From Planktosalinus sp963977065 (GTDB lineage: Bacteria; Bacteroidota; Bacteroidia; Flavobacteriales; Flavobacteriaceae): a DNA stretch of 64,000 nucleotides. The stretch covers positions 1-64,000 of the forward strand of contig CAXBNF010000010.1 of NCBI GenBank assembly GCA_963977065.1, written 5' to 3'. Shown one piece after another: positions 35,483 through 43,409 of this stretch (position 1 is the stretch's first letter; each line of letters begins with the position of its first letter). The notes below the pieces were generated by a model. That model was not told the DNA's origin and did not search any database. It worked only from the letters and a program-made list of their open reading frames with translations. The translations under genes were made by a program, and so were the position numbers.

Positions 35483-37795
35483 CTATCGTTTTCTGTGTTT
35501 TGATTTATGTTTTAATTCTCGTTTTTCTTTTTGTTGTGCATCAATAATTGCCACAGCCGCCATATGAACTATTTCTTCCACACTACTTCCTAATTGTAAA
35601 ATGTGTACCGGCTTTTTCATTCCCAACATAATGGGTCCAATTGATTCTGCATTATTGAGCTCCTTTAATAATTTATAATTGCTGTTTGCAGAATCTAAAC
35701 CGGGAAATATCAGTGCATTCACATTTTTACCGGCCAATTTTGAGAAGGGAAAGTTTTTTTGATGCATTTCTTTGTTTAGCGCAAAATCCATTTGCACCTC
35801 TCCATCAACTATCAACTCGGGGTTAGCTCTGTGAAGCAATGCAACCGCTTCTTTAACCTTACGGGCGCGGTCGTGTTTTGATGATCCAAAGTTGGTATAA
35901 GAGATCATTGCCATAACTGGCGTCATTCCAAACATTTTCATGGTGTAAGCCGTCATTTGAGCAATTTTTGCAAGCTCTTTTGCCGTTGGATCGATATTGA
36001 CTGAGGTATCTGATAAGAACATAGGGCCGCGTTTTGTAATCATCAAATTTGTTGCAGCCACTTTGTCAACACCATCAATTTTTCCAATTACTTCCAGCAT
36101 AGGTTTTAATACGGAAGGATAAGACCTCGAATAGCCTGTAATTAATGCATCTGCATCGCCCAAGTTGACCATCATTGCCGCAAAATAATTGCGTTCTCTC
36201 ATCCATTTTTTTGCTTCATAAAGCGTTACTCCGTTCCTCTTTCTTTGGTCCCAATAATGGGTAGCATAATGATTTCTCTTTGCTTCTTGATCATCGTCCT
36301 TGGGATCAATAATTTGGATGTTTTTGGGTTCAAAGTCAATTTCTTCCATCAACTCGAGGATGACTTCTTTTCTTCCCAGCAGTATAGGGGTTCCCATTTT
36401 TTCTTCATGAATAATCTGTGCTGCTTTTAAAACATCCAGATGATCGGCCTCTGCAAAAACAACTCGTTTGGGGTTTGTTTTAGCTCTGTTTGCAAGCAGT
36501 CTGACTATTTTATTGTCTGAGCCCATTCGCTCAAGGAGTTCATCTTCATATTTCTCCCAGTCCACAATGGGTTCTTTTGCCACCCCACTTTCCATAGCAG
36601 CACGGGCAACTGCAGGCGGTACTTTGGCAATTAATCTGGGGTCAAAAGGTTTTGGAATGATATACTCTCTTCCAAAATTGAGTTTGGTTTCGCCATAAGC
36701 GATATTGACTTGTTCAGGCACCGGTTCTTTTGCCAATTGGGCAAGGGCCAGCACGGCAGCCTTTTTCATTTCTTCATTGATTTTTGTGGCTCTCACGTCC
36801 AGCGCTCCTCTGAATATATAGGGAAAACCAAGTACATTATTTACTTGATTGGGGTGGTCTGACCGTCCTGTAGCCATAATGATATCTTCACGGGTGTTGA
36901 TGGCGAGATCATATTCAATTTCAGGATTTGGGTTTGCCATCGCAAAAACGATGGGGTTCTTGTTCATCGATTTGAGCATGGCCGGTGTTACAATATCTCT
37001 CACTGAAAGACCTACAAATACATCCGCTTTTTTAAGGGCTTCCTCAAGTGTGTCGATTTTTCTTGAGGTTGCAAACTCAGCCTTTTCAATACTTAAGTTG
37101 GGGTGATCTTTTCTAATAACGCCTTTGCTGTCCAACATCACAATATTTTCGGGCTTTGCACCAAAGGCTTTGTAAAGACGTGTGCACGAAACCGCTGCCG
37201 CTCCGGCACCACTGATGACTATTTTTACTTTGTTGATTTTTTTGTGTGCAAGTTCCAAAGCATTGATTAAAGCTGCTGCCGAAATAATAGCCGTGCCGTG
37301 TTGGTCATCATGCATCACGGGAATGTCGAGTTCTTCTTTTAAACGGCGTTCTATTTCAAAAGCTTCGGGGGCTTTGATGTCTTCTAAATTGATCCCTCCA
37401 AAAGTGGGGGCGATATTTTTTACGGTTTGGATAAAAGCTTCAACATCTTCTGTATCGACCTCGATGTCAAACACATCAATATCTGCAAAAATTTTAAAGA
37501 GAAGACCTTTGCCTTCCATAACAGGTTTTGAAGCTTCAGGACCAATGTTTCCAAGGCCTAAAACGGCAGTACCGTTTGAAATGACCGCTACCAGATTGCC
37601 TTTTGTGGTGTATTTGTAAACGTTTTCTTTGTCTTTGGCAATTTCCAGACAGGGCTCTGCAACACCGGGCGAATAAGCCAATGACAAATCACGCTGGCTG
37701 GCATACTTTTTTGTGGGAACCACTTGTATTTTGCCGGGTTTGGGTTTGGCGTGATAAACTAATGCTTCTCTTCTGCGGCTGCTTTCTTTGCTCAT
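35483..37795 (-). CDS. maeB: NADP-dependent malic enzyme with C-terminal phosphotransacetylase-like domain
   Basis: 770 residues from ATG 37795. The N-terminal malic enzyme part (about 15-430) has SLAYSPGVAEPCL, the metal-binding DDQHGTA motif and the nucleotide-binding ISGAGAAAVSCTRL; it decarboxylates malate to pyruvate. The C-terminal ~330 residues resemble phosphate acetyltransferase (LANRAKTNPKRVVFAEAD, TNLMITKRGPMFLSDTSVN) and serve regulation and oligomerisation in MaeB relatives rather than catalysis. A promoter -7 box overlaps the upstream TTG (37822), so that extension is not used. The next plus-strand genes beyond are the toxin-antitoxin remnant. Confidence 0.95.
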   Translation of the reverse strand: MSKESSRRREALVYHAKPKPGKIQVVPTKKYASQRDLSLAYSPGVAEPCLEIAKDKENVYKYTTKGNLVAVISNGTAVLGLGNIGPEASKPVMEGKGLLFKIFADIDVFDIEVDTEDVEAFIQTVKNIAPTFGGINLEDIKAPEAFEIERRLKEELDIPVMHDDQHGTAIISAAALINALELAHKKINKVKIVISGAGAAAVSCTRLYKAFGAKPENIVMLDSKGVIRKDHPNLSIEKAEFATSRKIDTLEEALKKADVFVGLSVRDIVTPAMLKSMNKNPIVFAMANPNPEIEYDLAINTREDIIMATGRSDHPNQVNNVLGFPYIFRGALDVRATKINEEMKKAAVLALAQLAKEPVPEQVNIAYGETKLNFGREYIIPKPFDPRLIAKVPPAVARAAMESGVAKEPIVDWEKYEDELLERMGSDNKIVRLLANRAKTNPKRVVFAEADHLDVLKAAQIIHEEKMGTPILLGRKEVILELMEEIDFEPKNIQIIDPKDDDQEAKRNHYATHYWDQRKRNGVTLYEAKKWMRERNYFAAMMVNLGDADALITGYSRSYPSVLKPMLEVIGKIDGVDKVAATNLMITKRGPMFLSDTSVNIDPTAKELAKIAQMTAYTMKMFGMTPVMAMISYTNFGSSKHDRARKVKEAVALLHRANPELIVDGEVQMDFALNKEMHQKNFPFSKLAGKNVNALIFPGLDSANSNYKLLKELNNAESIGPIMLGMKKPVHILQLGSSVEEIVHMAAVAIIDAQQKEKRELKHKSKHRKR

Positions 37796-37819
37796 TAGGT
37801 TGATTGTTTGTCTGACTGA

Positions 37820-37850
37820 CAAAGGTAAGTTTCTCCTTGAAATTTGGAAA
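37820..37850 (-). promoter_or_regulatory. Bacteroidota-type promoter for maeB
   Basis: On the minus strand TTTC (37850-37847), a 19-base spacer and TACCTTTG (37827-37820) match the -33/-7 consensus with one change. Transcription would begin near 37813, 18 bases before ATG 37795, and this excludes the alternative start at 37822. Confidence 0.6.
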
Positions 37851-38006
37851 GTTAATTTGTTAATCTTTTATACTGAGAAGGAATTGCTTAGAAAGTTTAT
37901 TTGTGTTTAAAAACTCGGTTTTATTGTATTTTTAAGGTTTGGAGTTTTTTAGAAAGAATGGATTTTAGTGATTGAATATTCTATTAGAAATTTTTATACG
38001 CCCGGT

Positions 38007-38042
38007 GGCGGTTTAAAGATACTCAATAAATTTGTTTGTGCC
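38007..38042 (+). repeat. left copy of a 36-37 bp direct repeat flanking the TA/IS1 cassette
   Basis: GGCGGTTTAAAGATACTCAA and the following 16 bases to 38042 recur at 39390-39426 with about 32 of 37 positions identical, same orientation. The two copies bracket the antitoxin, truncated toxin and IS1 element exactly. The 37851-38006 stretch before it shows nothing else recognisable. Confidence 0.7.
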
Positions 38043-38068
38043 TTAGTATGTTAAATCATAAAAAAATG

Positions 38069-38076
38069 TATTTTTG
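38069..38076 (+). promoter_or_regulatory. candidate -7 box for the antitoxin-toxin pair
   Basis: TATTTTTG fits TAnnTTTG; the predicted start near 38083 gives a 20-base leader before ATG 38103. The -33 position reads TATG rather than TTTG, so the match is partial. Confidence 0.35.
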
Positions 38077-38102
38077 TGTAAATCCTATAAAATAATTTAA
38101 CA

Positions 38103-38327
38103 ATGAACCTCCAATATATATCTGATAACAAAGGAAAGACAACAGGTGTTTTTATTCCAATTTCAGAATGGAATGAACTTAAAAACAGATATAAGGACAT
38201 TGAGCAATTTGCTATTCCTGAATGGCAAATAGAGGAGGTTCGCGAGCGTTTAGACCACTATAATAACAATCCTAAACAGGCTTTGGATTTTGACATTACA
38301 ATGGACGATATTGAAAATGATTTGTAA
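38103..38327 (+). CDS. putative antitoxin of a ParE/RelE-type module
   Basis: 74 residues, no export signal. The first half (LQYISDNKGKTTGVFIPISEWNEL) resembles the start of Bacteroidota antitoxins that have a short beta-strand DNA-binding part, and the second half is an acidic helix (EVRERLDHYNNNPKQ...DIENDL) suited to wrapping a basic toxin. The stop TAA is directly followed by the ATG of the toxin frame, the usual coupling of such modules. The partner toxin is truncated, so the antitoxin may now be an orphan. Confidence 0.7.
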   Translation: MNLQYISDNKGKTTGVFIPISEWNELKNRYKDIEQFAIPEWQIEEVRERLDHYNNNPKQALDFDITMDDIENDL

Positions 38328-38543
38328 ATGCACAAAGCCATTATCTTACCTCTTGCTAAGCTAGACATTTCAGAAGCTGCAGCTTGGTATCAATCCAAAC
38401 AAATAGGGCTTGGAAAACGATTTATTCAAGAGGTGCGTTCTACGGTTTTACACATTAGAAAAAATCCCATTAACACATTTGATACATTACCCCCACCCGC
38501 GTATGTTGTATTTGTAATCCACTTTTTTCATCCCCAAAAATAA
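38328..38543 (+). pseudogene. ParE/RelE-type toxin, truncated at an IS1 insertion
   Basis: Residues 1-51 read as a ParE-like toxin (AIILPLAKLDISEAAAWYQS, GLGKRFIQEV, HIRKNP), but the usual continuation (R/Y..VR.A.L..FPF.I.Y) is missing. The frame runs on for 20 unrelated residues and stops within the 3' end of the transposase gene (16-base overlap). Similarity ends at about 38481, exactly where a 12-base sequence that recurs on the far side of the IS begins. Joining the two sides across the IS does not restore the C terminus, so the toxin was probably already damaged. It is likely inactive. Confidence 0.7.
38480..38491 (+). repeat. 12-bp perfect direct repeat, left copy
   Basis: TGATACATTACC at 38480-38491 recurs identically at 39354-39365. 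The left copy begins where similarity of the toxin to ParE ends. It could be a target-site duplication made by the IS1 element. Confidence 0.55.
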
Positions 38544-39226
38544 ATTTTCAAAACAGCGGTCAATACTGCCAAACTCCTGGAAAAACAAATGGACTTTCTG
38601 TTAAGTCTTTTCAAGTGGGTTCTTAAGGTGAGATTGTTTCTCTCTATGTGGTTTGTACCATAGCGTTTTACTTTGTGAATGGTTTTTGAAATAAGGTAGC
38701 CGTAATTTTTCAATCCATCGGTAAAAATACAGTTTGCCTCGGCAAAACACAGGGTCTTTAAAACCACATTTAAGGTTTTGTTTGTCCTTGTCCCCACGCA
38801 AAAACTTACCACTTTTTTGTTTTCTCTTTCAAAAGCATACGCAACCCAAATCAATTTGTTTTTTCTTTTAATAAAAGTCCTTATCTCATCCACTTCATAG
38901 GTTTTTCCTTTAGATATAACAGGTTGCGGAATATTTTGAGCTATGGCTGTTATACGTTTTAACAATGTGGTTGTTGAGATTTGTAGTACCCGTGCCGTAC
39001 TTCTTATGCCCAAGCCTTCTTTGGTTAATGTAATGATTTGTTGGTTGATACTGGGTTGGTAAGCTTGGTAAGTATAATTGAAAATAAACTTTTTACCACA
39101 TTTTTTACATTGATACCGCTGTTTTCCGTTTGGGGTTTTACCGGTTTTTATACAATTTTCACTCTTGCAATAGTTACATTTTAGTTGAACACCAAATCTG
39201 AAACACGAGGTCGTATTTTGAGCCAT
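38528..39226 (-). CDS. IS1-family transposase (single-frame InsA-InsB type)
   Basis: 232 residues, ATG 39226. N-terminal zinc finger (CNYCKSENC and CKKCGKKF, about 18-46), an HTH segment (LGIRSTARVLQISTTTLLKRI, about 72-93) and an InsB-like DDE domain: the first acidic residue in YEVDEIR, the second in CIFTDGLKNYG, and the late block GTNHIERNNLTLRTHLKRLNRKS with its conserved His/Glu. Classical E. coli IS1 makes this protein by frameshift from two frames; here it is one continuous frame, as in many Bacteroidota and archaeal members. The frame looks intact, so it may be active. Lies antisense to and partly overlaps the truncated toxin. Confidence 0.92.
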   Translation of the reverse strand: MAQNTTSCFRFGVQLKCNYCKSENCIKTGKTPNGKQRYQCKKCGKKFIFNYTYQAYQPSINQQIITLTKEGLGIRSTARVLQISTTTLLKRITAIAQNIPQPVISKGKTYEVDEIRTFIKRKNKLIWVAYAFERENKKVVSFCVGTRTNKTLNVVLKTLCFAEANCIFTDGLKNYGYLISKTIHKVKRYGTNHIERNNLTLRTHLKRLNRKSICFSRSLAVLTAVLKIYFWG

Positions 39227-39253
39227 TTCCTAGGTTTTAAAAGCTCCAAAAAT

Positions 39254-39283
39254 AAAGAGAGTGGACGTACATCCACTCTTTTT
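39254..39283. terminator. hairpin upstream of the transposase gene
   Basis: AGAGTGGA (39258-39265) pairs with TCCACTCT (39272-39279) around six bases, extended by A/T pairs and flanked by T-rich sequence. It is between the IS right end and the transposase start; such hairpins in IS elements block transcription or translation entering from outside. Confidence 0.5.
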
Positions 39284-39353
39284 ATCATACTTTTGACTTC
39301 AAAAATACTGATTTTCAATAAATTTAGTTATAAATTTTCCTGTAACACCAAAA

Positions 39354-39365
39354 GTGATACATTAC
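39354..39365 (+). repeat. 12-bp perfect direct repeat, right copy
   Basis: Identical to 38480-38491 (TGATACATTACC). See the IS element: either the second half of a target-site duplication or part of the element's own end. Confidence 0.55.
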
Positions 39366-39389
39366 CTCTGTGTTTGAGCAAGCGGTCTT

Positions 39390-39426
39390 GGGGGGTGTAA
39401 AGACACTCAAATAAATTTATTTGTGC
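39390..39426 (+). repeat. right copy of the 36-37 bp direct repeat
   Basis: GGGGGTGTAAAGACACTCAA and the next 17 bases match the left copy at 38007-38042 with four substitutions and one extra A. It lies 24 bases beyond the IS flank and just before the queG 3' end. Confidence 0.7.
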
Positions 39427-39443
39427 CGAGACTCACAATACGT

Positions 39444-39460
39444 AAAGACCTAACAGGTTT
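39444..39460. terminator. weak hairpin downstream of queG
   Basis: AAGACCT (39444-39450) pairs with AGGTTTT (39454-39460) with one G-T pair and a three-base loop. Small, but placed just after the queG stop (39478) on the minus strand. Confidence 0.3.
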
Positions 39461-39477
39461 TAAACTTACAAAAAACA

Positions 39478-40401
39478 TCAACCCTTTAAAAAGGAAACAT
39501 TGCGCTGCAAGCCCTCAAGCTTGGTGCGTTTTACTGCCGATTTTTGAAATACTTTTTGAAACACGTCCCGGGTGATTTCTTCCCAGTCTTTTTTGGTCAT
39601 AGAAAGGAGTTCGGGTTTGGGGTCAAATAAGGGCTCGTTGTGTTGTTTTGAAAAGCGGTTCCAGGGACAAACATCCTGGCACACATCACATCCAAAAACC
39701 CAGTCGTCAAACCGGCCTTTTACATCGTTTGGGATTTCGTTTTTTAACTCGATGGTAAAATAAGAAATGCATTTGCTGCCATCCACAACATAAGGTTCAA
39801 CGATTGCTTGTGTGGGGCAAGCGTCTATACAGGCAGTGCAGGTGCCACAGTGGTCTGTGACCGGGCTGTCATATTCCAACTCTAAATCTAGGATGAGTTC
39901 TGCAATAAAATAAAACGAACCCACTTGTTGTGTGAGTAGGTTGCTGTGTTTGCCTATCCAGCCGAGACCACTTTTGGCAGCCCAGGCCTTATCAAGCACA
40001 GGAGCAGAATCTACAAACGCCCTGCCTTCAACTTCGCCAATTTCCTCTTGTATGAATTGCATCAACTGTTTTAATTTGTCTTTGATGACAAAATGGTAGT
40101 CGGTGCCATAAGCATATTTTGAGATTTTATAGGTGTCTTCTCTTTGCGTTTCTTTTGGGTAATAGTTCAATAGCAAGGAAACCACACTTTTAGCTCCGGG
40201 AACCAGTTTGGTGGGATCGAGGCGTTTGTCAAAGTGGTTTTCCATATACTGCATCTCACCGTGCATATTTTGGTTCAACCATTTTTCCAAACGGGGTGCT
40301 TCCTCTTCTAAAAACCCGGCTTTACTAATGCCACAAGATAAGAATCCGAGACGCAAGGCTTCCGTTTTAATGAGTTGGGTGTATGTTGATTTAAGTAACA
40401 A
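39478..40401 (-). CDS. queG: epoxyqueuosine reductase QueG
   Basis: Last step of queuosine synthesis: a cobalamin-dependent iron-sulfur enzyme that reduces epoxyqueuosine in the wobble position of tRNAs. 307 residues from a TTG start at 40401, which aligns with the family N terminus (the frame closes a few codons further upstream). Two 4Fe-4S clusters are bound by CGTCTACIDACPTQAI and CDVCQDVCPWN; the catalytic Asp lies in GRAFVDSAPVLDKAWAAKSGLGWIGKHS region. In the same direction as ruvB, 81 bases downstream of it. The island with toxin-antitoxin and IS1 lies between queG and maeB. Confidence 0.93.
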   Translation of the reverse strand: MLLKSTYTQLIKTEALRLGFLSCGISKAGFLEEEAPRLEKWLNQNMHGEMQYMENHFDKRLDPTKLVPGAKSVVSLLLNYYPKETQREDTYKISKYAYGTDYHFVIKDKLKQLMQFIQEEIGEVEGRAFVDSAPVLDKAWAAKSGLGWIGKHSNLLTQQVGSFYFIAELILDLELEYDSPVTDHCGTCTACIDACPTQAIVEPYVVDGSKCISYFTIELKNEIPNDVKGRFDDWVFGCDVCQDVCPWNRFSKQHNEPLFDPKPELLSMTKKDWEEITRDVFQKVFQKSAVKRTKLEGLQRNVSFLKG

Positions 40402-40427
40402 TTTATATGCTATATCGATTTAATTGT

Positions 40428-40452
40428 CCCGCAGATGGCGCAGATTTTCGCC
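40428..40452. repeat. CGCAGAT-type short intergenic repeat
   Basis: Three imperfect 8-9 base units (CCCGCAGAT, GGCGCAGAT, TTTCGCC) lie between ruvB and queG, followed by a TTTTCGCCGAAAA palindrome (40445-40457). Units of this kind occur between genes in other Bacteroidota, as I recall; function unknown. Confidence 0.35.
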
Positions 40453-40482
40453 GAAAAGTGATAAATATAGGATTGTAAAAAC

Positions 40483-41505
40483 CTAAAACAACCCCCCTTG
40501 GGTGGGTCCTTTTAGTTTTCCTAAATGTTTGTATGCGGCTTCAGTGACTTCGCGTCCTCTGGGGGTTCTCATAATGAATCCTTGTTGAATAAGAAAGGGT
40601 TCATAGACTTCTTCTATGGTTTCTGCGCTTTCGCTCACAGCGGTAGCTAAAGTGGTAATTCCCACGGGGCCTCCTTTAAATTTGTCGATGATGGTAGTGA
40701 GGATCTTGTTGTCCATTTCGTCCAAGCCAAAGGCATCTACATGCAACGCTTCCAAAGCATATTTTGCGATTTTAATATCGATGGCACCGTTGCCTTTTAT
40801 TTGAGCAAAGTCTCTTACACGTCTTAGGAGGGCATTAGCAATACGGGGTGTTCCACGGCTTCTTCCTGCGATTTCAATAGCGGCTTCCATACCAATTTTC
40901 ACTTTAAGTATTTCTGCACTACGTTGTACAATGGTGGTTAAAAGTTCTGTGTTGTAGTATTGCAATCTGGAAGCAATTCCAAAACGGGCTCGCATGGGTG
41001 CTGTCAATAATCCGGAGCGTGTGGTGGCACCCACCAGCGTAAAGGGGTTTAGATTGATTTGTACCGTGCGCGCATTAGGTCCTGTTTCAATCATAATGTC
41101 AATTTTGTAATCTTCCATCGCAGAATAGAGGTATTCTTCTACTATGGGGCTCAATCGGTGAATTTCATCTATGAACAAGACGTCTCTTTCTTCCAAATTG
41201 GTGAGCAGACCGGCAAGGTCTCCGGGCTTGTCTAGCACAGGCCCCGATGTAATTTTGATTCCAACTTCGAGTTCATTTGCAAGAATGTGTGCCAGCGTAG
41301 TTTTACCCAAACCGGGAGGACCATGAAAAAGCGTGTGGTCAAGTGCTTCTCCCCTGAGGTTTGCGGCCTGTACAAATATTTTCAGGTTTTCCAGCACCTG
41401 ATCCTGGCCGGTAAAATCGTCAAAGGACAGTGGCCTTAATTTGCGTTCAATATCGAGTTCTTCAGGAGTGAAGTTTTCAGCTTTTGGGTCTAAGTTTTCG
41501 TTCAT
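40483..41505 (-). CDS. ruvB: Holliday junction branch migration ATPase RuvB
   Basis: 340 residues, standard length. Walker A GPPGLGKTTLA, Walker B VLFIDEIHRL, sensor 1 GATTRSGLL, arginine-finger region APMRARFGI, and C-terminal winged helix ending GREVTEAAYKHLG. Motor protein that works with RuvA (34817-35398). It starts 35 bases after the 41540-43078 gene on the same strand and precedes queG. Confidence 0.98.
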   Translation of the reverse strand: MNENLDPKAENFTPEELDIERKLRPLSFDDFTGQDQVLENLKIFVQAANLRGEALDHTLFHGPPGLGKTTLAHILANELEVGIKITSGPVLDKPGDLAGLLTNLEERDVLFIDEIHRLSPIVEEYLYSAMEDYKIDIMIETGPNARTVQINLNPFTLVGATTRSGLLTAPMRARFGIASRLQYYNTELLTTIVQRSAEILKVKIGMEAAIEIAGRSRGTPRIANALLRRVRDFAQIKGNGAIDIKIAKYALEALHVDAFGLDEMDNKILTTIIDKFKGGPVGITTLATAVSESAETIEEVYEPFLIQQGFIMRTPRGREVTEAAYKHLGKLKGPTQGGLF

Positions 41506-41539
41506 CTAAATTTTCATTTTTTACTATTGTATTAAATAG

Positions 41540-43078
41540 TTAATCTTCTATTTTAATTTTCACATACTGGACATCTTTATTTTTAACCCCTGAAATAATT
41601 ATTTCATTATCATCTGAAATACTTCCATATCTCACCTGATAATTTACATCTCTATCTTTTTGGTCAACAATATTCTCATAGTCTATATCTCCGTCTTGAT
41701 TAATGCGGATTACCATTAAATTTGCATTACTTCTACTAGATTGTAAAAATTCAATTCGATCTTTTCTCAGTTGTTTTACATTTTCAGAAGCATTGATAAA
41801 TATATACATATCATTCTTAACATTTGTAGATATGTATGATAAAAAATCTAGGTTTCTACCCGATGTATTTTGACTTTTGTTAATGTTTCTTGACCACAAA
41901 AGCTCACCCGATTCTGATATTTTTGCAGCTATAATATCATTAAAATAAAATTTTGTTTCTTTAGCAGAAGGCGATGGACTATGTCTATATTCAATTGTCT
42001 TTTCATAATATTCTTCTGCATTTAAAAATATATTTCCGTCTTCATCCATAAAAACGGCACGAAACAATATATTTTTAGGTTCCTTTTCTTTTTCTTTTCC
42101 ATATTTGTCCAAATAAAGCTGTTCAGAAAAATTTTGAAAGTAACTTGCATTTTCTTTGAAACTCTCTATGTCAATATTCATTCTGACTATTCCCCCAAAA
42201 TGATTTATATTCTTATCAGAATAAAACCCCACACAAGCCATCTTTTCATTTGCCCTTACTATTGCCAGATTATTTATAAACTTTTTATTATCGGTTAAAA
42301 TTAATTTTTTTTGTTCATTCCTATTAATTTTAAACAAATGAAAAAAATCATTTCCATTAATTCTTTTTTCAATTGGCATAGGAAATTTTGTTAAAAGGTA
42401 AACAGTTTCGTTTTTTCCATCTATTTCCAAATCCAGAAATCTTCCTTTTTTAACCTCATCAGGAAATTCTATAAATTTCTCAAACACTATTTCAAAATTT
42501 TCGTCAAACAAAAACAACTTATTGAGAAACACTGAAAGGTATTTTTTATCATCTGAAAAACTCACTGTACTATTAAAATTTCCATGAACATTATAATCCT
42601 GTGAATAAAATGTATTGTGAATTTCAGCTGCTTTTAGCTCTTTTCGGGGTATAGATACTATTTTTTTCTCTTTAAAATCAAAATTCTTAATAGATGAACT
42701 AAAGACCGAAAAGTATAACTCCTTTGACTTATTCTCAAATCCCAAAACAACAATTTGTAATGCATTGTTTATTACTGAAATAGCTTTGACCACTTTAGGG
42801 TTTCTGCCAGTAATTTTAAAGTCAAGGTTTGAGCTTTTTAATAAATTTAAATTTTCATCAAAATGTTCGATAACATATCCTTGTGTAAAACCAAAAAGGC
42901 CACCTTTAATTGCCCTTAAAGTTACTAGCCCACCATTTCCATCAGATTCAGTAAATGCAAGTGCATCAGTTTTCTGATCTTCTTTAAACACATCGCTTTT
43001 TAAGACCTTTATGGGAAGTTCCTGTGCAAAAGTTATTAAAGTAAATAATAAAAGAGAAACTGAAAAAATAATTTTCAT
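41540..43078 (-). CDS. exported protein of unknown function
   Basis: 512 residues from ATG 43078 (a TTG one codon earlier is unlikely). Signal peptide MKIIFSVSLLLFTLITFAQ. I do not recognise a family. The chain is rich in short hydrophobic strands separated by charged turns with recurring patterns of the type F.DE.GN (VFMDEDGNIF, FLFDENFEIVFEK, INQDGDIDYENIVD), suggesting a beta-propeller-like or repeated-strand fold that begins GNGGLVTLRAIKGGLFG. No cysteines beyond one (MACVGF) and no C-terminal sorting domain seen. It is upstream of ruvB in the same direction. Base composition is more AT-rich than ruvB and queG, as often for flavobacterial accessory genes. Confidence 0.75.
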   Translation of the reverse strand: MKIIFSVSLLLFTLITFAQELPIKVLKSDVFKEDQKTDALAFTESDGNGGLVTLRAIKGGLFGFTQGYVIEHFDENLNLLKSSNLDFKITGRNPKVVKAISVINNALQIVVLGFENKSKELYFSVFSSSIKNFDFKEKKIVSIPRKELKAAEIHNTFYSQDYNVHGNFNSTVSFSDDKKYLSVFLNKLFLFDENFEIVFEKFIEFPDEVKKGRFLDLEIDGKNETVYLLTKFPMPIEKRINGNDFFHLFKINRNEQKKLILTDNKKFINNLAIVRANEKMACVGFYSDKNINHFGGIVRMNIDIESFKENASYFQNFSEQLYLDKYGKEKEKEPKNILFRAVFMDEDGNIFLNAEEYYEKTIEYRHSPSPSAKETKFYFNDIIAAKISESGELLWSRNINKSQNTSGRNLDFLSYISTNVKNDMYIFINASENVKQLRKDRIEFLQSSRSNANLMVIRINQDGDIDYENIVDQKDRDVNYQVRYGSISDDNEIIISGVKNKDVQYVKIKIED

Positions 43079-43212
43079 CAAGGAATATTCAATTAGTTAT
43101 ATTTAATACAAAATGTAAATATATATAAAGACAATGGATTCCGAAAGCTTTAGGGGTATATGGGTTTCTGGTTTTTACCATTTAGAGTTCAAATAAAATT
43201 AATTCAAATAAA

Positions 43213-43240
43213 AAAACCACGCTTCCCCAAACGTGGTTTT
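43213..43240 (-). terminator. terminator-like hairpin with no gene in front of it
   Basis: AAAACCACG (43213-43221) pairs perfectly with CGTGGTTTT (43232-43240), loop 10. On the minus strand it is followed by a seven-base T tract. No minus-strand gene ends here, so it may end a small untranslated RNA from within 43241-43446, or an antisense transcript from the plus-strand gene region. Confidence 0.5.
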
Positions 43241-43380
43241 CTTTGCTAATTAAATAAAATAAGATTTTTAACTCATTTACACTACAAATGTACTCATGCT
43301 TTTTTGATTAACCGGCATCCAAAATGTCTTAAGCCATAGATATAACCTAAAGGTAAACTCAAGGGAATATTTTCATAACA

Positions 43381-43409
43381 AAAAGACTCATTTTCTAAAA
43401 AAGTCTTTT
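43381..43409 (+). other. AT-rich hairpin in the leader of the GH109-like gene
   Basis: AAAAGACT (43381-43388) pairs with AGTCTTTT (43402-43409) over 8 bp, loop 13. It lies 38-66 bases before ATG 43447. It could be a leader hairpin or a weak terminator for transcripts entering from either side. Confidence 0.3.

Larger units (their letters stand above)
38492..39353 (-). mobile_element. IS1-family insertion sequence (ends uncertain)
   Basis: An 862-base span bounded by the 12-bp direct repeats and holding one IS1-type transposase gene and an outward-facing hairpin. Size suits an IS1 element. However, I see no convincing terminal inverted repeats at these borders. Alternatively the right end includes 39354-39365, since its complement GGTAATGTATCAC looks like IS1 termini (GGTAATG...), and the left end was lost. 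Orientation is that of the transposase. Confidence 0.65.
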
